Origin: Emydura subglobosa
Taxonomy: Eukaryota; Chordata; Testudines; Chelidae
NCBI GenBank assembly: GCA_007922225.1
Contig: ML679956.1
Span: 15,907,049-15,971,048 of the forward strand
DNA: 64,000 nt
Direction: 5' to 3'
Positions 33,426-45,419 of the stretch are shown here, piece by piece. Each line of letters begins with the position of its first letter. The stretch's first letter is position 1. The notes beneath the pieces were generated by a model. It ran no database searches. It saw only the letters and a list, made by a program, of their open reading frames with translations, and had not been told where the DNA came from. A program made the translations under genes and the position numbers.

Positions 33426-34162
33426 AGTAGTAATACATTATTCTGTGATAAATGTTTAACTACCACACTGTAAAGGAGGCTATGGTGAGGTCATTTCCCC
33501 TCTTCCCCTCCCTGCCACTTTCTTTGGTTTCATTTATTTTATATTAGTTTGATATTTAAAACGTGCATTATTTCTAAACTATCATGAAGCACCCCAAATG
33601 TTGCACAAGGGGAAGAAAAGGTCACTTTTAAAATACAATTATTTTTTACTATTTACTGCATTATCTCAGCATGTGAGAGTAGGCTAGTCAGTTTCACTCT
33701 TGTTTATTGTGTGCCCAGTTTGGGGTTTAGTAGCACAATGCTGCATTGACTGGGCTGCCAGAATAAAAGTGAATATTTATTTCTTCCAAAACCAGTTTCA
33801 AATGGAATAAAAGAAATCATTAAAATATTCTATTGATCTTAGGTTTTGCAAAAACTTCCCTGATTTAGGTCCAATTTGACCCTGCAATCCCTTTAAAGTT
33901 AAATGTATGATTTTTTTAAAATTGTCTGAAAATTTTATCTATTGTCATTATAAGTAACATCTAGGATTTCTTTACCAGAGCAAGATTACAGGGGGGAAAA
34001 ATTCTTCATTTGTCTACTTTTTGCATGTGGCAGCATTTTGTTTATAGTCCATTTAACTGTTTTCCCCATAACTTCATTGGCTGATTTCCCTTTCACGCAT
34101 GTGCATCTTTCATGCAGCAGCAACGGGGAATGAAATACATTTAAAAAAAAAAAATAGAGACT
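33426..34162. other. No feature seen
   Basis: AT-rich, no repeat family or long open frame recognised. Confidence 0.4.
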
Positions 34163-34300
34163 ACAGTCCTGATCCTGCAAGCTGCTCCACACAGACAAGA
34201 CACACAGACCTCTCTGCCCTGTGGAGTCACACTGAAATCAATGGAGGCCCTCCACTGGGATCTGCCCACACAGAGCAAATTTCAGGAGTGCTGGTAAAAG
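34163..34300 (+). repeat. Dispersed small palindromic repeat ('cctgatcctgcaagctg' family)
   Basis: 'cctgatcctgcaagctgctc', 'tcacactgaaatcaatggag', 'ccactgggatctgcccacac'. The outer parts are loosely inverted. A shorter scrap of the same type is at 23685-23770 and another at about 61755-61840. Confidence 0.6.
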
Positions 34301-36299
34301 CACAAAATCTGTCAGGGGACTCAAAAGTGGGTGTATACCAGAAACTACTTTTTACATATTATAATTCTTCTGACTGACAAAGTTTCAGGTTGATGTTTTC
34401 CCTTTAAAAAAGCAGACCACATTTAAAAAAGCTGGCCACGCAAGATAGAAATGTCTAACAGAAGCTCTAACATACTTTATGCCTATTGTTAATGTTTTGT
34501 GATTCTCTTTCTACTTCACTAGCATTTCAGAGGGAAAAGTAATTGTCACATGGTACACACACAGTCATAGAACAGCAGCACAGCTGTTTCTTCCCAGACC
34601 CTGAGCATTTGAGATACAGAGCAGTCTGTGAATTTTCTCTTCGGGGAAATACATTTTGTTACCATAAGCAGACAGGTTTTTTTATATTCAGTTTACCTAC
34701 CATTCCATGTTTGTGGTCCAAAATGTAAAAATTCACAAATGTTTTCTCCTGTTCCCCTTACCTCTTTGACACCAAATTAATACTTTGGGGGCTGAAAAGA
34801 GGGAGAAAGGTTCTATGTAAGAGAAGCAACAAACTGTCACTGAATCATTGCATTATGCAATTTTAAAAAGTCATTATTAAAATGGACTTAGAGAGAAAAT
34901 ATTGCACATCTGTTTAAGAAGCATCTTTTGAAAAGCATCTATTTTGCATCTCTGCTCCTGAATTAAGCAATCGTGTGTAGCAGAAAGCACAAACATTCAC
35001 CAAGCTCAAAAAAATTACATCTAGCATCTACCCTATTGTCCTGTATCTCCCCAGGGGGAAAAAAAAAGAAGAAGATTGCAGGACAAAAAATAGTTCTATG
35101 ATGGCAAAAAGTGTCATTTATATCAAACTTCCACTTCTCCAAAACAGCGGAACTGCTCCTGCTCATGTTTTCCAAAATATTCACCTTTAGACAAAGACCA
35201 GACCTGGTAAATTTAAGCCTCAAAGTTGAAAGTGTCACAAATTTATGGACAATAGAAAATATGGGGTTACAATGGAAAGGCTCAGTTTTAATAAACAAAT
35301 AATTAAATGAGTTATTTTCTTAGTAAAGGGAAGGAAAATTATGAAACATGAAAAAAGGTATTGAAGTGATTTTGCAGCTATTCTGTAGCCATCTGGACAT
35401 CCTGTCTAGGTAGCATACACACTAACACACTGTGGGCCAAGCATTCCGCAGCTGTAAATTAGCATGGCTTGGAGCTATGGGCTGAATTCTCTCGGTTCTC
35501 AGGTCAAGTCAGTCAACTTGGTGCTGAGGAACTCCTTGGGGAAAAGGGTGGAGAAATCCTTCCAACCAGAATGCAGTTTGGGATTTGTATTTGAAGTCCT
35601 AGCCACCTCCTTTCACCAGGGGACGTGGCGCAGCAAAGAATCTGAATAGCAGTGCATCTTGCAGTCCTATTTTCAAGCCCCATTCCTGTGAATAGTTAGC
35701 AGGAAGCCCTCACAAATCCTTTCTCCTCAACTGGCAGAGAAAAGAATTTTTGTTTCTATGTGATTGAAAAAAGACTATTCCACCCTGACCTAATTTATAA
35801 CTAATTATGTTACTTCCCGCCCACCAAATTTAAGATAAACAATCTGTTTGTACACAATACACAGTACACTCTGTATGACTATGTTTATAGTTTTCAAAAT
35901 TCTAGTTGACCCACGTAATGTGCTGTATGTGGGCCAGCGAATTACATTCCTTTATAAAAGACTATGTTGAATTACATTCTTTCCCAGGGCTCAGAGGTGA
36001 ATAATTGCACCTGTCCACCCTAGGCAGACAAAAGACGCTAAGTAGCAACCAAATGGAAAAAGATTTAAGAAGAAAATCACTTTATAGTTGGGTAGGAAAA
36101 CAACTCAATCCAACCTTTCATTCTACTGCACACAATGTGAGGATTTCTACTAGCACAGCTTCTGAAGAGAGGAGGACTTTTAATCAAAATGCTGTGCTAA
36201 CAGGACAAAAATCAAGGTGCTTCCTGGAAGTTAAGCAAAGTAATTAAAAATATACCATTAAATTAAACAATATTAATTATATTTAGCACTCACATTGTG
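34301..36299. other. No gene seen
   Basis: AT-rich. A scrap of palindromic repeat lies near 35430-35500 ('cagctgtaaattagcatggc', 'gggctgaattctctc'). Frames at 34099-34377, 34963-35298, 35464-35649 and 36005-36247 have no recognisable domain. Confidence 0.4.
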
Positions 36300-36495
36300 G
36301 TTTTCATCCACATATCTTTAAGAGTTTTATAAACGTGGTATGCATTATCATCTGCATTGTACGAATAGGGAAACAGATAGAGAAAGTTAAATGACTTGTC
36401 CAAGGGCACATAGAAAATCAGTTGCAGAGCCAAGAATAGAATCTAGATCTCCTGAAAACCCACATGCTGAGCTGTTTATGACCATGCCTCATATA
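36300..36495 (-). mobile_element. MIR-type SINE
   Basis: Plus-strand words 'gaatagggaaacagatagag', 'aaatgacttgtccaagggca', 'gcagagccaagaatagaatc' and 'agatctcctgaaaaccca' are the antisense of the MIR core and head. Confidence 0.85.
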
Positions 36496-38344
36496 CAAGA
36501 TGGCCTTAGTTTAGTCTCTTCCACTGTCTGCTCTGTGGAACCCCTTTTAAGGGGTTAGCAGAGAAATCACTAGGAATAATGGCTTTAATGGAGTCATGGT
36601 GCCATGGAACTGGGAGAAGTTCACAGAAGCAGAGGCCCACTGACTTCTGGGATCTCCTGGTTTGGGAGACAAACCCTGCTCATGGCTTGTTGTGACAATT
36701 GATCTATAACTTTTGCCTGCTTGGGAATTTACCCTGGAAAGTAGGTCAAGTTATTTTCAATAACAAATGTTATAAACAGGTGCAAGAGAACCAAACAGAC
36801 TAAATCGCACATACATGTGCAAGAGAACCAAACAAAAAGCCAAAGCCATGTTGATGTAATTCAAGGACCATATTGAAATCATGCTTGGTAAAAACAGAAG
36901 ATATGGAACTGGAAATTTATGAACCAAAATTGGTGTGTCAGATATTAGGCCTAATTGGTGAACAAAATAACGAGGCGTTGGGCTATTCCACTGATCACTC
37001 TCCTTCTGGGTCCTTAAAGAGACTTTTGGAGGAGAGAACATATAGTTAGAACAGATAGAGAAAAAGTAGAATGGAAAAGAAGAATAGATAGAGGCTACTT
37101 AAGCAAGCTTCACCATTGTGTCTGCTGCTCCCATCATCTTTTGGGACCTGAGACCTTTTTTTATCCTAATCCTGAGGGATTCCTGACCAGACTGGGCCAA
37201 AGAGGGATCCAGATGACAACACCATCTCTACAAGCTACAGCTGAATCCCAAATGCCACCTGAGAGAAATGGGCTTAGACTTTAACAAAGGCAGCAACAAC
37301 AACAGCTCCAGTTCACCTCAACTAACTTCATTTCTTCTCCCTGAAAGAACAGTTATTGCCTTTGATGCCACCTAAAAGACTGTCAAATAAGGTGCGGTTT
37401 CCTTTTAAATCTCTCTCCAGTTTAAGAAAAAGGGGGAAAGAAATGTTGTGAAAAGAAAGTCTTATTTAATACTTTACATTTCAAATATTTTAACTTTCCT
37501 TCTTTACTGTATCTTTAATAAAAGGATAAAAGGATTTTTATTGGTGTGTTTGCACCATGGTACTAAGCAGGTTGAGGTCTCTGTATACCAAATCGTTATT
37601 TAACACTGTTTAATGCTGGACAGTGACTACAGGGTTATGTTAACACCTTTGGTCCATTTATTTAATCTCACTTAATACAACACACTACAGGTTGGGTCAC
37701 AGAGAAGGGCATGAAACCCTGAGAGAACAATGCCAGAGAAGCTCTGTAAAGGAAACCTTGAAAAATTTCCAGTCCCCTTATGTGGTTTATTCTCATAAAG
37801 CCTTGAGAGTGGAGGAGTAAATAAAAACAACAATAACACGGTTTGCAAAGTTGAGCCACATGTATACATAAGAAAAGAAAAAGATGGGCACTTATGCAGT
37901 ACAAGAGAGAGGAGTTCATGGACTAGGCTCAGCCAATCAGGGAGCCTGAAGAAATGCATTGTGGCAAAACCCAGTCAATCCAGCTTGAAACACTAAAAAG
38001 AAGCAACACAAAAAGCTTCAGTGAAATTCTTACCGAGATCCAGGAAACAAAAACAAAAAGTCATGCCCCGTGTGAGAGACACTATCAAAGGAAGCACTGC
38101 CTTTTCAGAGAGACTCCACGAACTCCAAAGGGGCAAATGTCAAGTGTTTAAAGCCTTTAGTCAGAGGTTACCAGAATACAGAAGAAAGTTACTGATCATA
38201 TGCAAAAGGCAAAACCAATCATACTCTGCTTTTATCTGGAAGTTACAATCTACTGGAAACTCTTCTATGATCATACACGGAATATATACATTCAGTGAGA
38301 GAACGCTTGACTCAGCCGTATGTTTGGAAATATACAAGGATATA
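36496..38344. other. No gene seen; one local duplication
   Basis: The 18-base word 'gtgcaagagaaccaaaca' occurs at 36780-36797 and again at 36817-36834. Frames at 36757-37041, 37668-37959 (two minus-strand frames) and 38021-38362 have no recognisable domain. Confidence 0.4.
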
Positions 38345-38585
38345 GCAAGGCCCAGTGAATAGGGCTTTGGCTTGAGACTCTGGGATCTATTCCAAGTTCT
38401 GCCACTGTTCTGTTGTGTGACTTTGGGCTTCTGTTTCCCCTCCCACTTTTTATCTCATCTAATTAGACTTGCTTTGGGGCAGGGACTTTCTCTTACTACG
38501 TGTGCGTACACTGCCTAGAACAATGAGGTTCTGGTCTTGGTGGGGCCTTTAGGTACCACAGTAATAAAAAATAATAATATAAATG
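38345..38585 (+). mobile_element. SINE with L2-type tail, near full length
   Basis: Head 'gcccagtgaatagggctttg', 'gggatctattccaagttctg', core 'gttgtgtgactttgggc', tail 'acttgctttggggcagggac', 'gcgtacactgcctagaacaa', 'ggcctttaggtaccac' and a terminal 'aaaaaataataata'. Confidence 0.85.
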
Positions 38586-38694
38586 TGTATCTTTATGGGC
38601 CAAGGACCATATTCATTCATGATGTAACTATGAGTATAATGAATTAAGAGTAGGGCTGAGGGTCTTTATTCTTATTTAGATCTCAAGGTCTCAG

Positions 38695-38960
38695 CAATGT
38701 GCATAAAGCAGTGGTTGAAGCAACACCATCAGGCAGGGAAGACGAATGATCTTTGGCTAGGGCATAGACTTGGAGCCGGAAGATCTGGGGTTTTACCAGC
38801 TGTGCTGCAGAAATCCTGCATCTCCCTTGGGCAAGTCGCAATTTCAAAGTGCCTCCATTTCTCCATCTATAAAACGGAGATAACACTACACTTGGGGGTG
38901 ATTCTGAAGTTTCATTCTTTAAACTGATTGATAAAGTGCTCAGATACTATGTTAACATAT
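38695..38960 (+). mobile_element. MIR-type SINE
   Basis: 'ggctagggcatagacttgg', 'ggaagatctggggttttac', 'cccttgggcaagtcgc', 'ccatctataaaacggagata' and 'gataaagtgctcagatac'. It follows the 38345 copy after about 110 bases in the same orientation. Frames on both strands (38683-38927) are by-products. Confidence 0.8.
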
Positions 38961-39199
38961 GCCAAAGAAAAACTCAAAGAAATAAAAATAAAATAATTGT
39001 CACAAAGAAAAGAGCACTAACACCTATCCACATTCCCCCCACCCTTTACAAAAAGTTTACCCTTTGATTATAAAGGAGATGGGGCTGTCATACAGTAGTG
39101 GAAACACCATGCTTACTGTAAGCAGGTACAATGCTTACATGCTCAGTGCTGGAGACTGGAGAAGTTTTGAGCCTCACTGGTTTAACACTATTGTGAATT

Positions 39200-39399
39200 C
39201 AGGGGTTCTCAAACTCAGGGTCATGATCCCTCAGGGGGTTGTGAGATTATTATGCAGGGGTTGCAAGCTGTCAGTCCCCACATATGCTGGTAAGAATGGT
39301 ATGGCATGGGGAGGAGGATCATCACTTTTTTGGGGGGGGTCATCACAGTCTGAAATATTTTCAAAGGGGGTCCCAGCAAAAAAAGCATGAGGACTCCTG
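39200..39399 (+). mobile_element. Short hAT-like non-autonomous element
   Basis: Starts 'caggggttctcaaact' and ends 'agcatgaggactcctg'; these are imperfect inverted repeats (about 12 of 16 positions). Interior words 'ccctcagggggttgtgag' and 'ggggttgcaagctgtcag' match a repeat familiar from turtles. The expected 8-bp target duplication is not visible (tgtgaatt versus gtttacat). Frames 39064-39390 and 39221-39568 are by-products. Confidence 0.7.
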
Positions 39400-39529
39400 G
39401 TTTACATAAAGGAGGAAATCTGTAAGATTTTGGTGCCTGATGCAACTTGCTGTTAGTGCCAGCATTTCCAGGTTTTAGCCATACAGGGATTGGAAAGGAC
39501 AAAGAAAAACCTAAATGAACCAGGTTGTT

Positions 39530-39810
39530 GTAAATAGAGTTGTGCGGGAAATGCAATTTCCATTTCACAGGAAATTATGCAAGTTTGAAATTTGTTTTCA
39601 TCAGAACTGGAATAAAAGACTAAATTTCAAAATTTTTATGGACATGAATTTGATTTGGACTTTATTTTAACTTATTATGTAAGAGAAAATAAAACTTTGA
39701 AATGAAAGTTTCAAAAAGTAAAATTGAAAAATTTCATTCTGATATGACAAACAGAATGTTAGTGTTTCAACCTTATCAAAATGCTTTGTTTCGATTTCTT
39801 TTCTAAATGA
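39530..39810. repeat. Diverged repetitive block rich in 'gaaattt' and 'tttcaaaa' words
   Basis: Many near-copies of 'tgaaattt', 'tttcaaaa' and their complements, e.g. 'gcaagtttgaaatttg', 'gactaaatttcaaaattt', 'aatgaaagtttcaaaaag', 'attgaaaaatttcattctg'. Reads as a degenerate, internally palindromic AT-rich repeat. Not assigned to a family. Confidence 0.6.
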
Positions 39811-41220
39811 AATGTCTTTAGAGGCAGCATTTTCTAATACATTTTTCTAAGCCATTCCATTTTCCAGTAACATTAGCTACTGCTGATAGCGTTGTCCAAC
39901 ATCATTCCACTAGCAGCATTGATATAAACAAAAGCTCTTCTGCATGTGGGAAGAATCAAATCTAGGTGCCAAAGGAAAATATTTATCCATTCCACCTGCA
40001 TCGCACTGAGGGATTTGTATTAATTCAATATCCCGATTTAAAAATAAAAGAGGAGGGAGAGGCATTCCTCATCAGGAAAATTATTTAAAGCCATATTTGC
40101 TGAGACTGGTTCAAAATTCCTCACCCTTAGGATTGCTTCCAGCAAATAAATCTTCTTACCATTTTAATTATTTTAAAAGAACGCTACAAAGTCACTGGTC
40201 TTCTGAATGATCGATCCTTCAAAATGTGTCAGATGTCTCCAAATATGTGACAGGTTGGGAGTTTGTTGCATCCACCCTCCAGCTTTAATACCAGGATTTT
40301 CTCTGCGGCTTGGAGGAAGCCGTCACCTTACTTAGAAATCCTAAAGACAACCTGTCTTGTTCATTTAATGTGTAATGGAGAAGCTGCAAAATAGAAACAG
40401 AAAGATCCTATTTGCTAAATTTAAAAAAAACCTCTTTAAATCAGAGCAGGTGTTTTTTGTTTTTTAAACAGAAGTTACATATATAGACATTCCTGGGCTC
40501 TGTATTTACTGCTTCTCCAAGTCTCTCCGCTAGCCTAGCTTTATGGAATTTTCTTTGATTTTAAAGATATAATATGGGAGCGTATGGCTGAAGTCAAAAA
40601 AATTACTTTAGTGGCAAAGGGGTCAGAACCATAGCACATAGTTCCCACACAGCGGCTGAGAAATTCCATGAATTTATATATGCTGTTTCCTCTGAGTTCT
40701 TCTATTGGTTGGCCCTGTACACTACCTCTCCCTCTACCCATGTTTTTGTACAGCACCCTTCACTTTAGTATCAGAGAGTTCCACATCCCTGGACGTGGCA
40801 AAGATGTTCAGCCACCAAACCCGCTGATCCCCAGAAATGTGCATGAATTTCCATCCACGAGGAGGTCCCGTGCATCTGCAAAGCCTGCCAGATGTTGCTG
40901 TGCTGCAGTGTACATTGCCACATGGGAAGGGGAACCTAGCTAATAACTCGGCCAGCTTTTACTTTCATCAGGCTGGCCAATGGATTTGGAAAGGTGGGAG
41001 ACAATGCTGCAGAGAATGGCCATCCTCCCTACCCTTGTCACCGTCCAGTTACCCCTTTGGACTCCAAACACCGTCGGGCTCCAAGAGTGGGGTCTTCTGT
41101 AGATTCAGCACTACTCCTTTCCATGCCTCTCAGGCTGGATCTACAGCATACTCCACTTGTAGGAGCAAAAGGAAGCCATAAGCTATAGTTAACACATTTT
41201 CCAAGTGCCGTGGTGGGAAG
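39811..41220. other. No gene supported
   Basis: Includes a fairly balanced stretch at 40150-40380 with no repeat signature. Frames at 40541-40756, 40668-40943 and 40837-41181 have no recognisable domain. Confidence 0.4.
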
Positions 41221-41228
41221 GTTTAATC
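41221..41228. repeat. 8-bp target site duplication, left
   Basis: gtttaatc, identical to 42059-42066 on the other side of the hAT element. Confidence 0.95.
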
Positions 41229-42058
41229 CAGTGGTTCCCAACCTGTGGGCTGTGGGGCCAAAAGTGGCCCACAGTGTCTTTCAAAGTGGCCCGTGGCTAC
41301 CCTCCTGTTGGCTGCAGAAGGGAGACGCTGCCTAAGGACTCAAGCAGCACATGTTGCTGCGGGGCTACAAGACCAGTGCAGGCTCCTTGCCACAGCCAAG
41401 AGGACGGGAGATCAGCACTCCTCTCCCCCTTGCTGTAGTAGGGAGCACGGCAAAGTGCTCTGCCTAGGTCCTTAGGCTCTGGGGTCTCTGCTGGAGCGAG
41501 AGGGAAGGGAGCACTGATTTCCTGTCCCCCTGGCTCCAGAAGGGAGCCACTGCCTAGGGACCCAGTTGCAGTGCACAGAATGCATGCAGTTTCCCTGCTG
41601 CAGCCAGGGGGATGGAAGATCAGCAACGAGGCAGCCTCCTCACTGAACTCCTTCCGTCTGGCTGCAGTGCAGGGATGCGGGCACAACTGTTGGAGCTTGA
41701 GGAGGGGCAGGACTCTAAAAAATCAGTGCCTTCGGGTTTGGCCTGCATTTAACAGGCCACCCACTGGGGCAGCTGTCAGGCCATGTGCTTCTATGTGTAA
41801 TGACAATCACTCATCTACACTAGTGCTTTGTCTGCGAGTGTGTGACATGCTGTGAGTAATTTGTAGGTGTAAAATAGTGAATGTAAAAATGAGCACAGTA
41901 GCATCAAAATGTTTACTTTAAATATGTAGTGATTTGTAGTCCTTAATGTTGTATACGCCAATACATTTTTTATGAACTGATAGACTGGTGGCCCTTCAGG
42001 CCCTTCATTGTAAAAATAATATTTATGGCCCTCGAGCCAAAAAGGTTGGGAACCACTG
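41229..42058 (+). mobile_element. hAT superfamily non-autonomous DNA transposon, intact ends
   Basis: The element is 830 bp. Its ends are perfect 16-bp inverted repeats: cagtggttcccaacct at 41229-41244 and its exact complement at 42043-42058. It is flanked by a perfect 8-bp duplication, gtttaatc, at 41221-41228 and 42059-42066. Inverted repeats starting CAG(T/G)G with 8-bp duplications are the hallmark of hAT elements. The left two thirds (about 41290-41750) is GC-rich and holds diverged internal duplications, while the right third is AT-rich. No transposase domain is seen; frames of up to 129 codons on both strands (41205-41855) lie in the GC-rich duplications. The strand is arbitrary. Confidence 0.95.
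41305..41680 (+). repeat. Diverged internal duplication inside the hAT element
   Basis: 'agaagggagacgctgcctaa' (about 41316) recurs as 'agaagggagccactgcctag' (about 41539), and 'acgggagatcagca' (about 41405) recurs as 'atggaagatcagca' (about 41611). The spacing, about 205-225 bases, suggests an old direct duplication, with weaker partial copies in between. Confidence 0.6.
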
Positions 42059-42066
42059 GTTTAATC
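42059..42066. repeat. 8-bp target site duplication, right
   Basis: gtttaatc, identical to 41221-41228. Confidence 0.95.
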
Positions 42067-43124
42067 TATTCTATAATTCTCCAGAAGTTAAAATATAGTA
42101 AATTACCTTGGCTAAACTACTATATTACCAGTGTCTTTTCCCTACAACCCTGGAAAGAAGCTCAATTTCAAAGGTTAATACACAAAACAAATATGCCCAG
42201 CTAACTCAAAGGCTGAATGTAAAACACATTTGTGGATTTTGTGATGTTTCAAAAGGCCTGGCCAACTTTTAATGGGCTGTCACACATGAACGATTATGAA
42301 AGCACTACAATGAACTGAGCTGATAAGCTGATCTGATCTGAATTAACGGCATGTGATTGCTGCTTTGAAAAACTGGCCTAAAGAGGCAGCATTGAAAGCA
42401 ATCTTACAAGTCACTGGTACAATTTGCCTCGGCTATAAGAAAGTGCGGAAGGTGAGGGAAGTTAATGAAGAGACATATTTGTTTTGGAGTCTGAATTCTT
42501 TTTTTCTCCATCAAAGAAACCAAGCACAATGGAAATGTGTTTTACATTTTGCAGCCTAATAAGTTCTTTTGAGGCTTTGCTCCTGTAGATGGTGATAATA
42601 GATAAACACAATAAATAATCTATGTCATCTGTTAGCATTCGGAATTGCACTGATCACAAAGCTTCCCCTTGCAGTTGATTCTGCATCATCTTTGTCAATT
42701 AAAAATATTCACATCACTACAATTCTCCTTTCACTTTCCTCCTAACTAGCACAGATCTGCTTTAATACCAAGGTTCACACTTGAAAACAAAGATCTGCTA
42801 TTTTCTCCATTTTCACTTTGCTCATTTCTTCTTTTAAATTCTTCTCTACCGTATTTTGTAAGTTTTCTCATCAGCAACCACACAAAACTAGCTACTAGTG
42901 ATAAAACTCTGATTTTTTACTTTGATCTCGCCCCATCCTTGTCACATACAGACTGGAGTGCTTCTAAAGCTGGGGGGGAGCAAGCTGGCAAGATTATGTC
43001 AGATTTTCTGCTCATTTCATGACTCAAAATGCCACTGATGTACTTTACACAATGCATCAAAGAGCCCTGTAATAGACAGTGAAAAGCAACCCTCACCAGC
43101 AGTCACCTAGTAGTTAGGCAGGAG
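42067..43124. other. No gene seen
   Basis: AT-rich. The small frames at 42353-42559 and 42462-42650 have no recognisable domain. Confidence 0.4.
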
Positions 43125-43874
43125 TGTGGCAGATTGTCTCCCACTCTAATATCCCCCCTTTCCTCTACAACTCAGTCTGTAGGGTCTATCCCTTCTTGTG
43201 CGGTTCACCCCTCCAGCTGGGTCACATATTCCAGTCCACCCCTTTTGGAGTAAACAAAAAGAAAAGTCCAAGAACATAAAAGTCTTTTGATGCCCACAAG
43301 GGCTTCAGGCCTTTCTCCTTAGCTCCAGGACTTGGGGCCTGGACACTTGTGTATTCAGGGCCTTCCTCGGTTGGATTCCCCACCAAGGGATAGACTCCTA
43401 TTGTTATCCCATTTGTAGATGTTGGTAGGGAAGTCCAGGCCCACCCTCACCTCCCGGCTCTGATCAGGGCCCAGTGGTAAGCAGCCAAGTCCTGCACTTT
43501 GGGGTGCTAAATAGCTGCCTCCCTGAATCACTTCCACCAGAATTCCTTTCCCCCTCACCTCCACAGGGTAAATTAACGGTTTGAAAATAAAGTTTCTGAC
43601 TTCCACAGACAGTCACCAGTCTCTCCTCTGCAAGCCTGGTCAGGTCAGTGCACTCAGATGTCAGGCAACAAGCTCCAGGGCTGTTCCTTCACCAGAGCTC
43701 AGAGCAGAGGACGCTGTGCTTCCACTGCTTGCCCCGTTCTGAGCTGCTCTTCCCCTTTTAACTCCACCTCCACCTTGTGCAGGCTTGGCAGGTGTGGCCA
43801 GGCAGGGCTACCTGGGCCCAGAGCTGCTTCTTAATCCCTCGTTCTCCAATGTGGACTTTTGTATACCCCCATCA
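43125..43874 (-). mobile_element. Probable solo LTR
   Basis: On the minus strand the block runs from 'tgatgggggtatac' (43874 downward) to 'gacaatctgccaca' (43125), a TG...CA pair of ends. It contains 'gccaagcctgcacaaggtgg' and, at about 43757-43763, a TATA-like 'gttaaaa' followed by a GC-rich downstream part, as an LTR promoter would have. Composition differs from the AT-rich flanks. No gag, pol or primer-binding site adjoins it. A target duplication is not evident, so ends are provisional. The 83-codon frame at 43355-43606 is a by-product. Confidence 0.55.
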
Positions 43875-45148
43875 GACAGACATCAAACAGCTCAATGGTC
43901 AATTAGTTAGTGCATAACGTAAGCTCAATTTCAAGTCTTGATCTGAATCCTGCAGGGCAAACAAGAGTGTGGGCTACTGTAAAGGCAGCATGTTACATCT
44001 CCAAGGAAAGCCTGGTTTAAGAATGGCAGTGATGGGCTTCAGCAAATCAAATCCACCCAGTACTTCTCATCTGGAAAACTCTTGGAGGTAAGAAAGGGTT
44101 AAGATTAAAGATAGGGAAACCTGAGTGATTCTCAGACCTCAGGAAGGGAAATAGAAGGGTTCTTAGAAAGGCATTTCCAATTCATATGTACTGTACTATT
44201 TATTTCTTTCCCATCATTGCTGATTACCAATACGTACATATGTAAGAGGAAGCTTTCACCTCTCTAATCAGCACTGGCCTTTTCCATGAATCCACAATCC
44301 AATGTTCGTGACATTACAAAATGAACCAGGCAGGAGGCTCAGGGCAGATCAGAAAAGCGACAGCTTCTGTTTCACAGAGATACCTTGGAAATTAGCAGTG
44401 ACAGGCGAAAATACCAAATTGCATGACGATTTAATCCTCCCATTCACACTCTTCAAATAAAGAGCAATAAAGTCTCTCATGGCACCTGCCACATTGCCAA
44501 AAACTTCACTGGAATGCAGAATTGTAGAGTATACCTCCATAGAGAAAAGAATGGCTCTGCTTTGGATGGGCTGTGCATATTATCCACCGAACTCCAAAGG
44601 GATTAAATGAGGTTGTGATTTTTATTAGAGATTTAAATAGCATCACATATGACTTATCATAGGAGATTTGTCAAAAGCTGAAAGAGTGCTGCTGCCCAGC
44701 CTAATTTTGGTGGTGTGACCCTGATTTTGAAGATGGTACTCTACTCCTGCAAGTTCTGCTTACAAGAAATGAAATCAGTCTCTAAATATCTTTATATATT
44801 ACATGGCGGTATCACAGAAGGAAACTAAAGCTCAGTATCACACACATGGTAACATAGCACCTGGAAAACATCAAGGCACCATCATGCAGGGATTTTCCCT
44901 GAGAAGAAAAATTTACAAGTTCACAGCCATATCTCACAAAGTCTCAAGTGATCCTTAATATGTTGCATTATCTAGTTAGAGAGAAAATGCCAGTTTCACC
45001 TATTCTGATCAGGACATTCATCGTTAAAGTAAATCGTTAAGGGCTCTGTTCAGACAAAAATCTGATTTCTGTGGTTTGCCTACAGAGCCTTTATGGAGTT
45101 TACACAGACCTTCACTGCTGTGGAATGTACAGCAGTTGGGAAATAAAG
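43875..45148. other. No gene seen
   Basis: AT-rich, no repeat family recognised. The minus-strand frame at 44349-44540 has no domain. Confidence 0.4.
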
Positions 45149-45419
45149 GTTACATACCTGTAACTGGAGTTCTTCATGAGGGACTCTGCTTATTCACAAT
45201 CATGGGGTGCACTGGCAGATTCGGGTCTGACCTCACAACCTTCTCAGAGCAGCACTCATTGGAGTGCTCCCGCACCGCTCCCACCCCTTTCCTACTTGCA
45301 GCCTGAATATTTGAAAGGCAAGGCTATTAAAGGGGGTGTGTTGTCAAGACCACATCAGTTCCTTCCAACCGCTTCCTCAGGTCCAAGATTCCCAAAGGCC
45401 CCCCCACTCTCCCAAAGGC
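45149..45419 (-). mobile_element. DIRS 3' terminal region, copy 2
   Basis: On the plus strand it starts 'ggttacatacctgtaactgg' and 'agttcttcatgaggga', the characteristic terminal words of turtle DIRS elements, and contains 'catcagttccttcc' at about 45353. It is the outer end of copy 2. The plus-strand frames 45076-45306 and 45176-45454 in this stretch are by-products. Confidence 0.7.

Noticed and set aside
41205..41855. Cluster of open frames on both strands
   Set aside because: Inside the GC-rich internal duplications of the 830-bp hAT element; no transposase motif (no hAT dimerisation domain or zinc finger seen).
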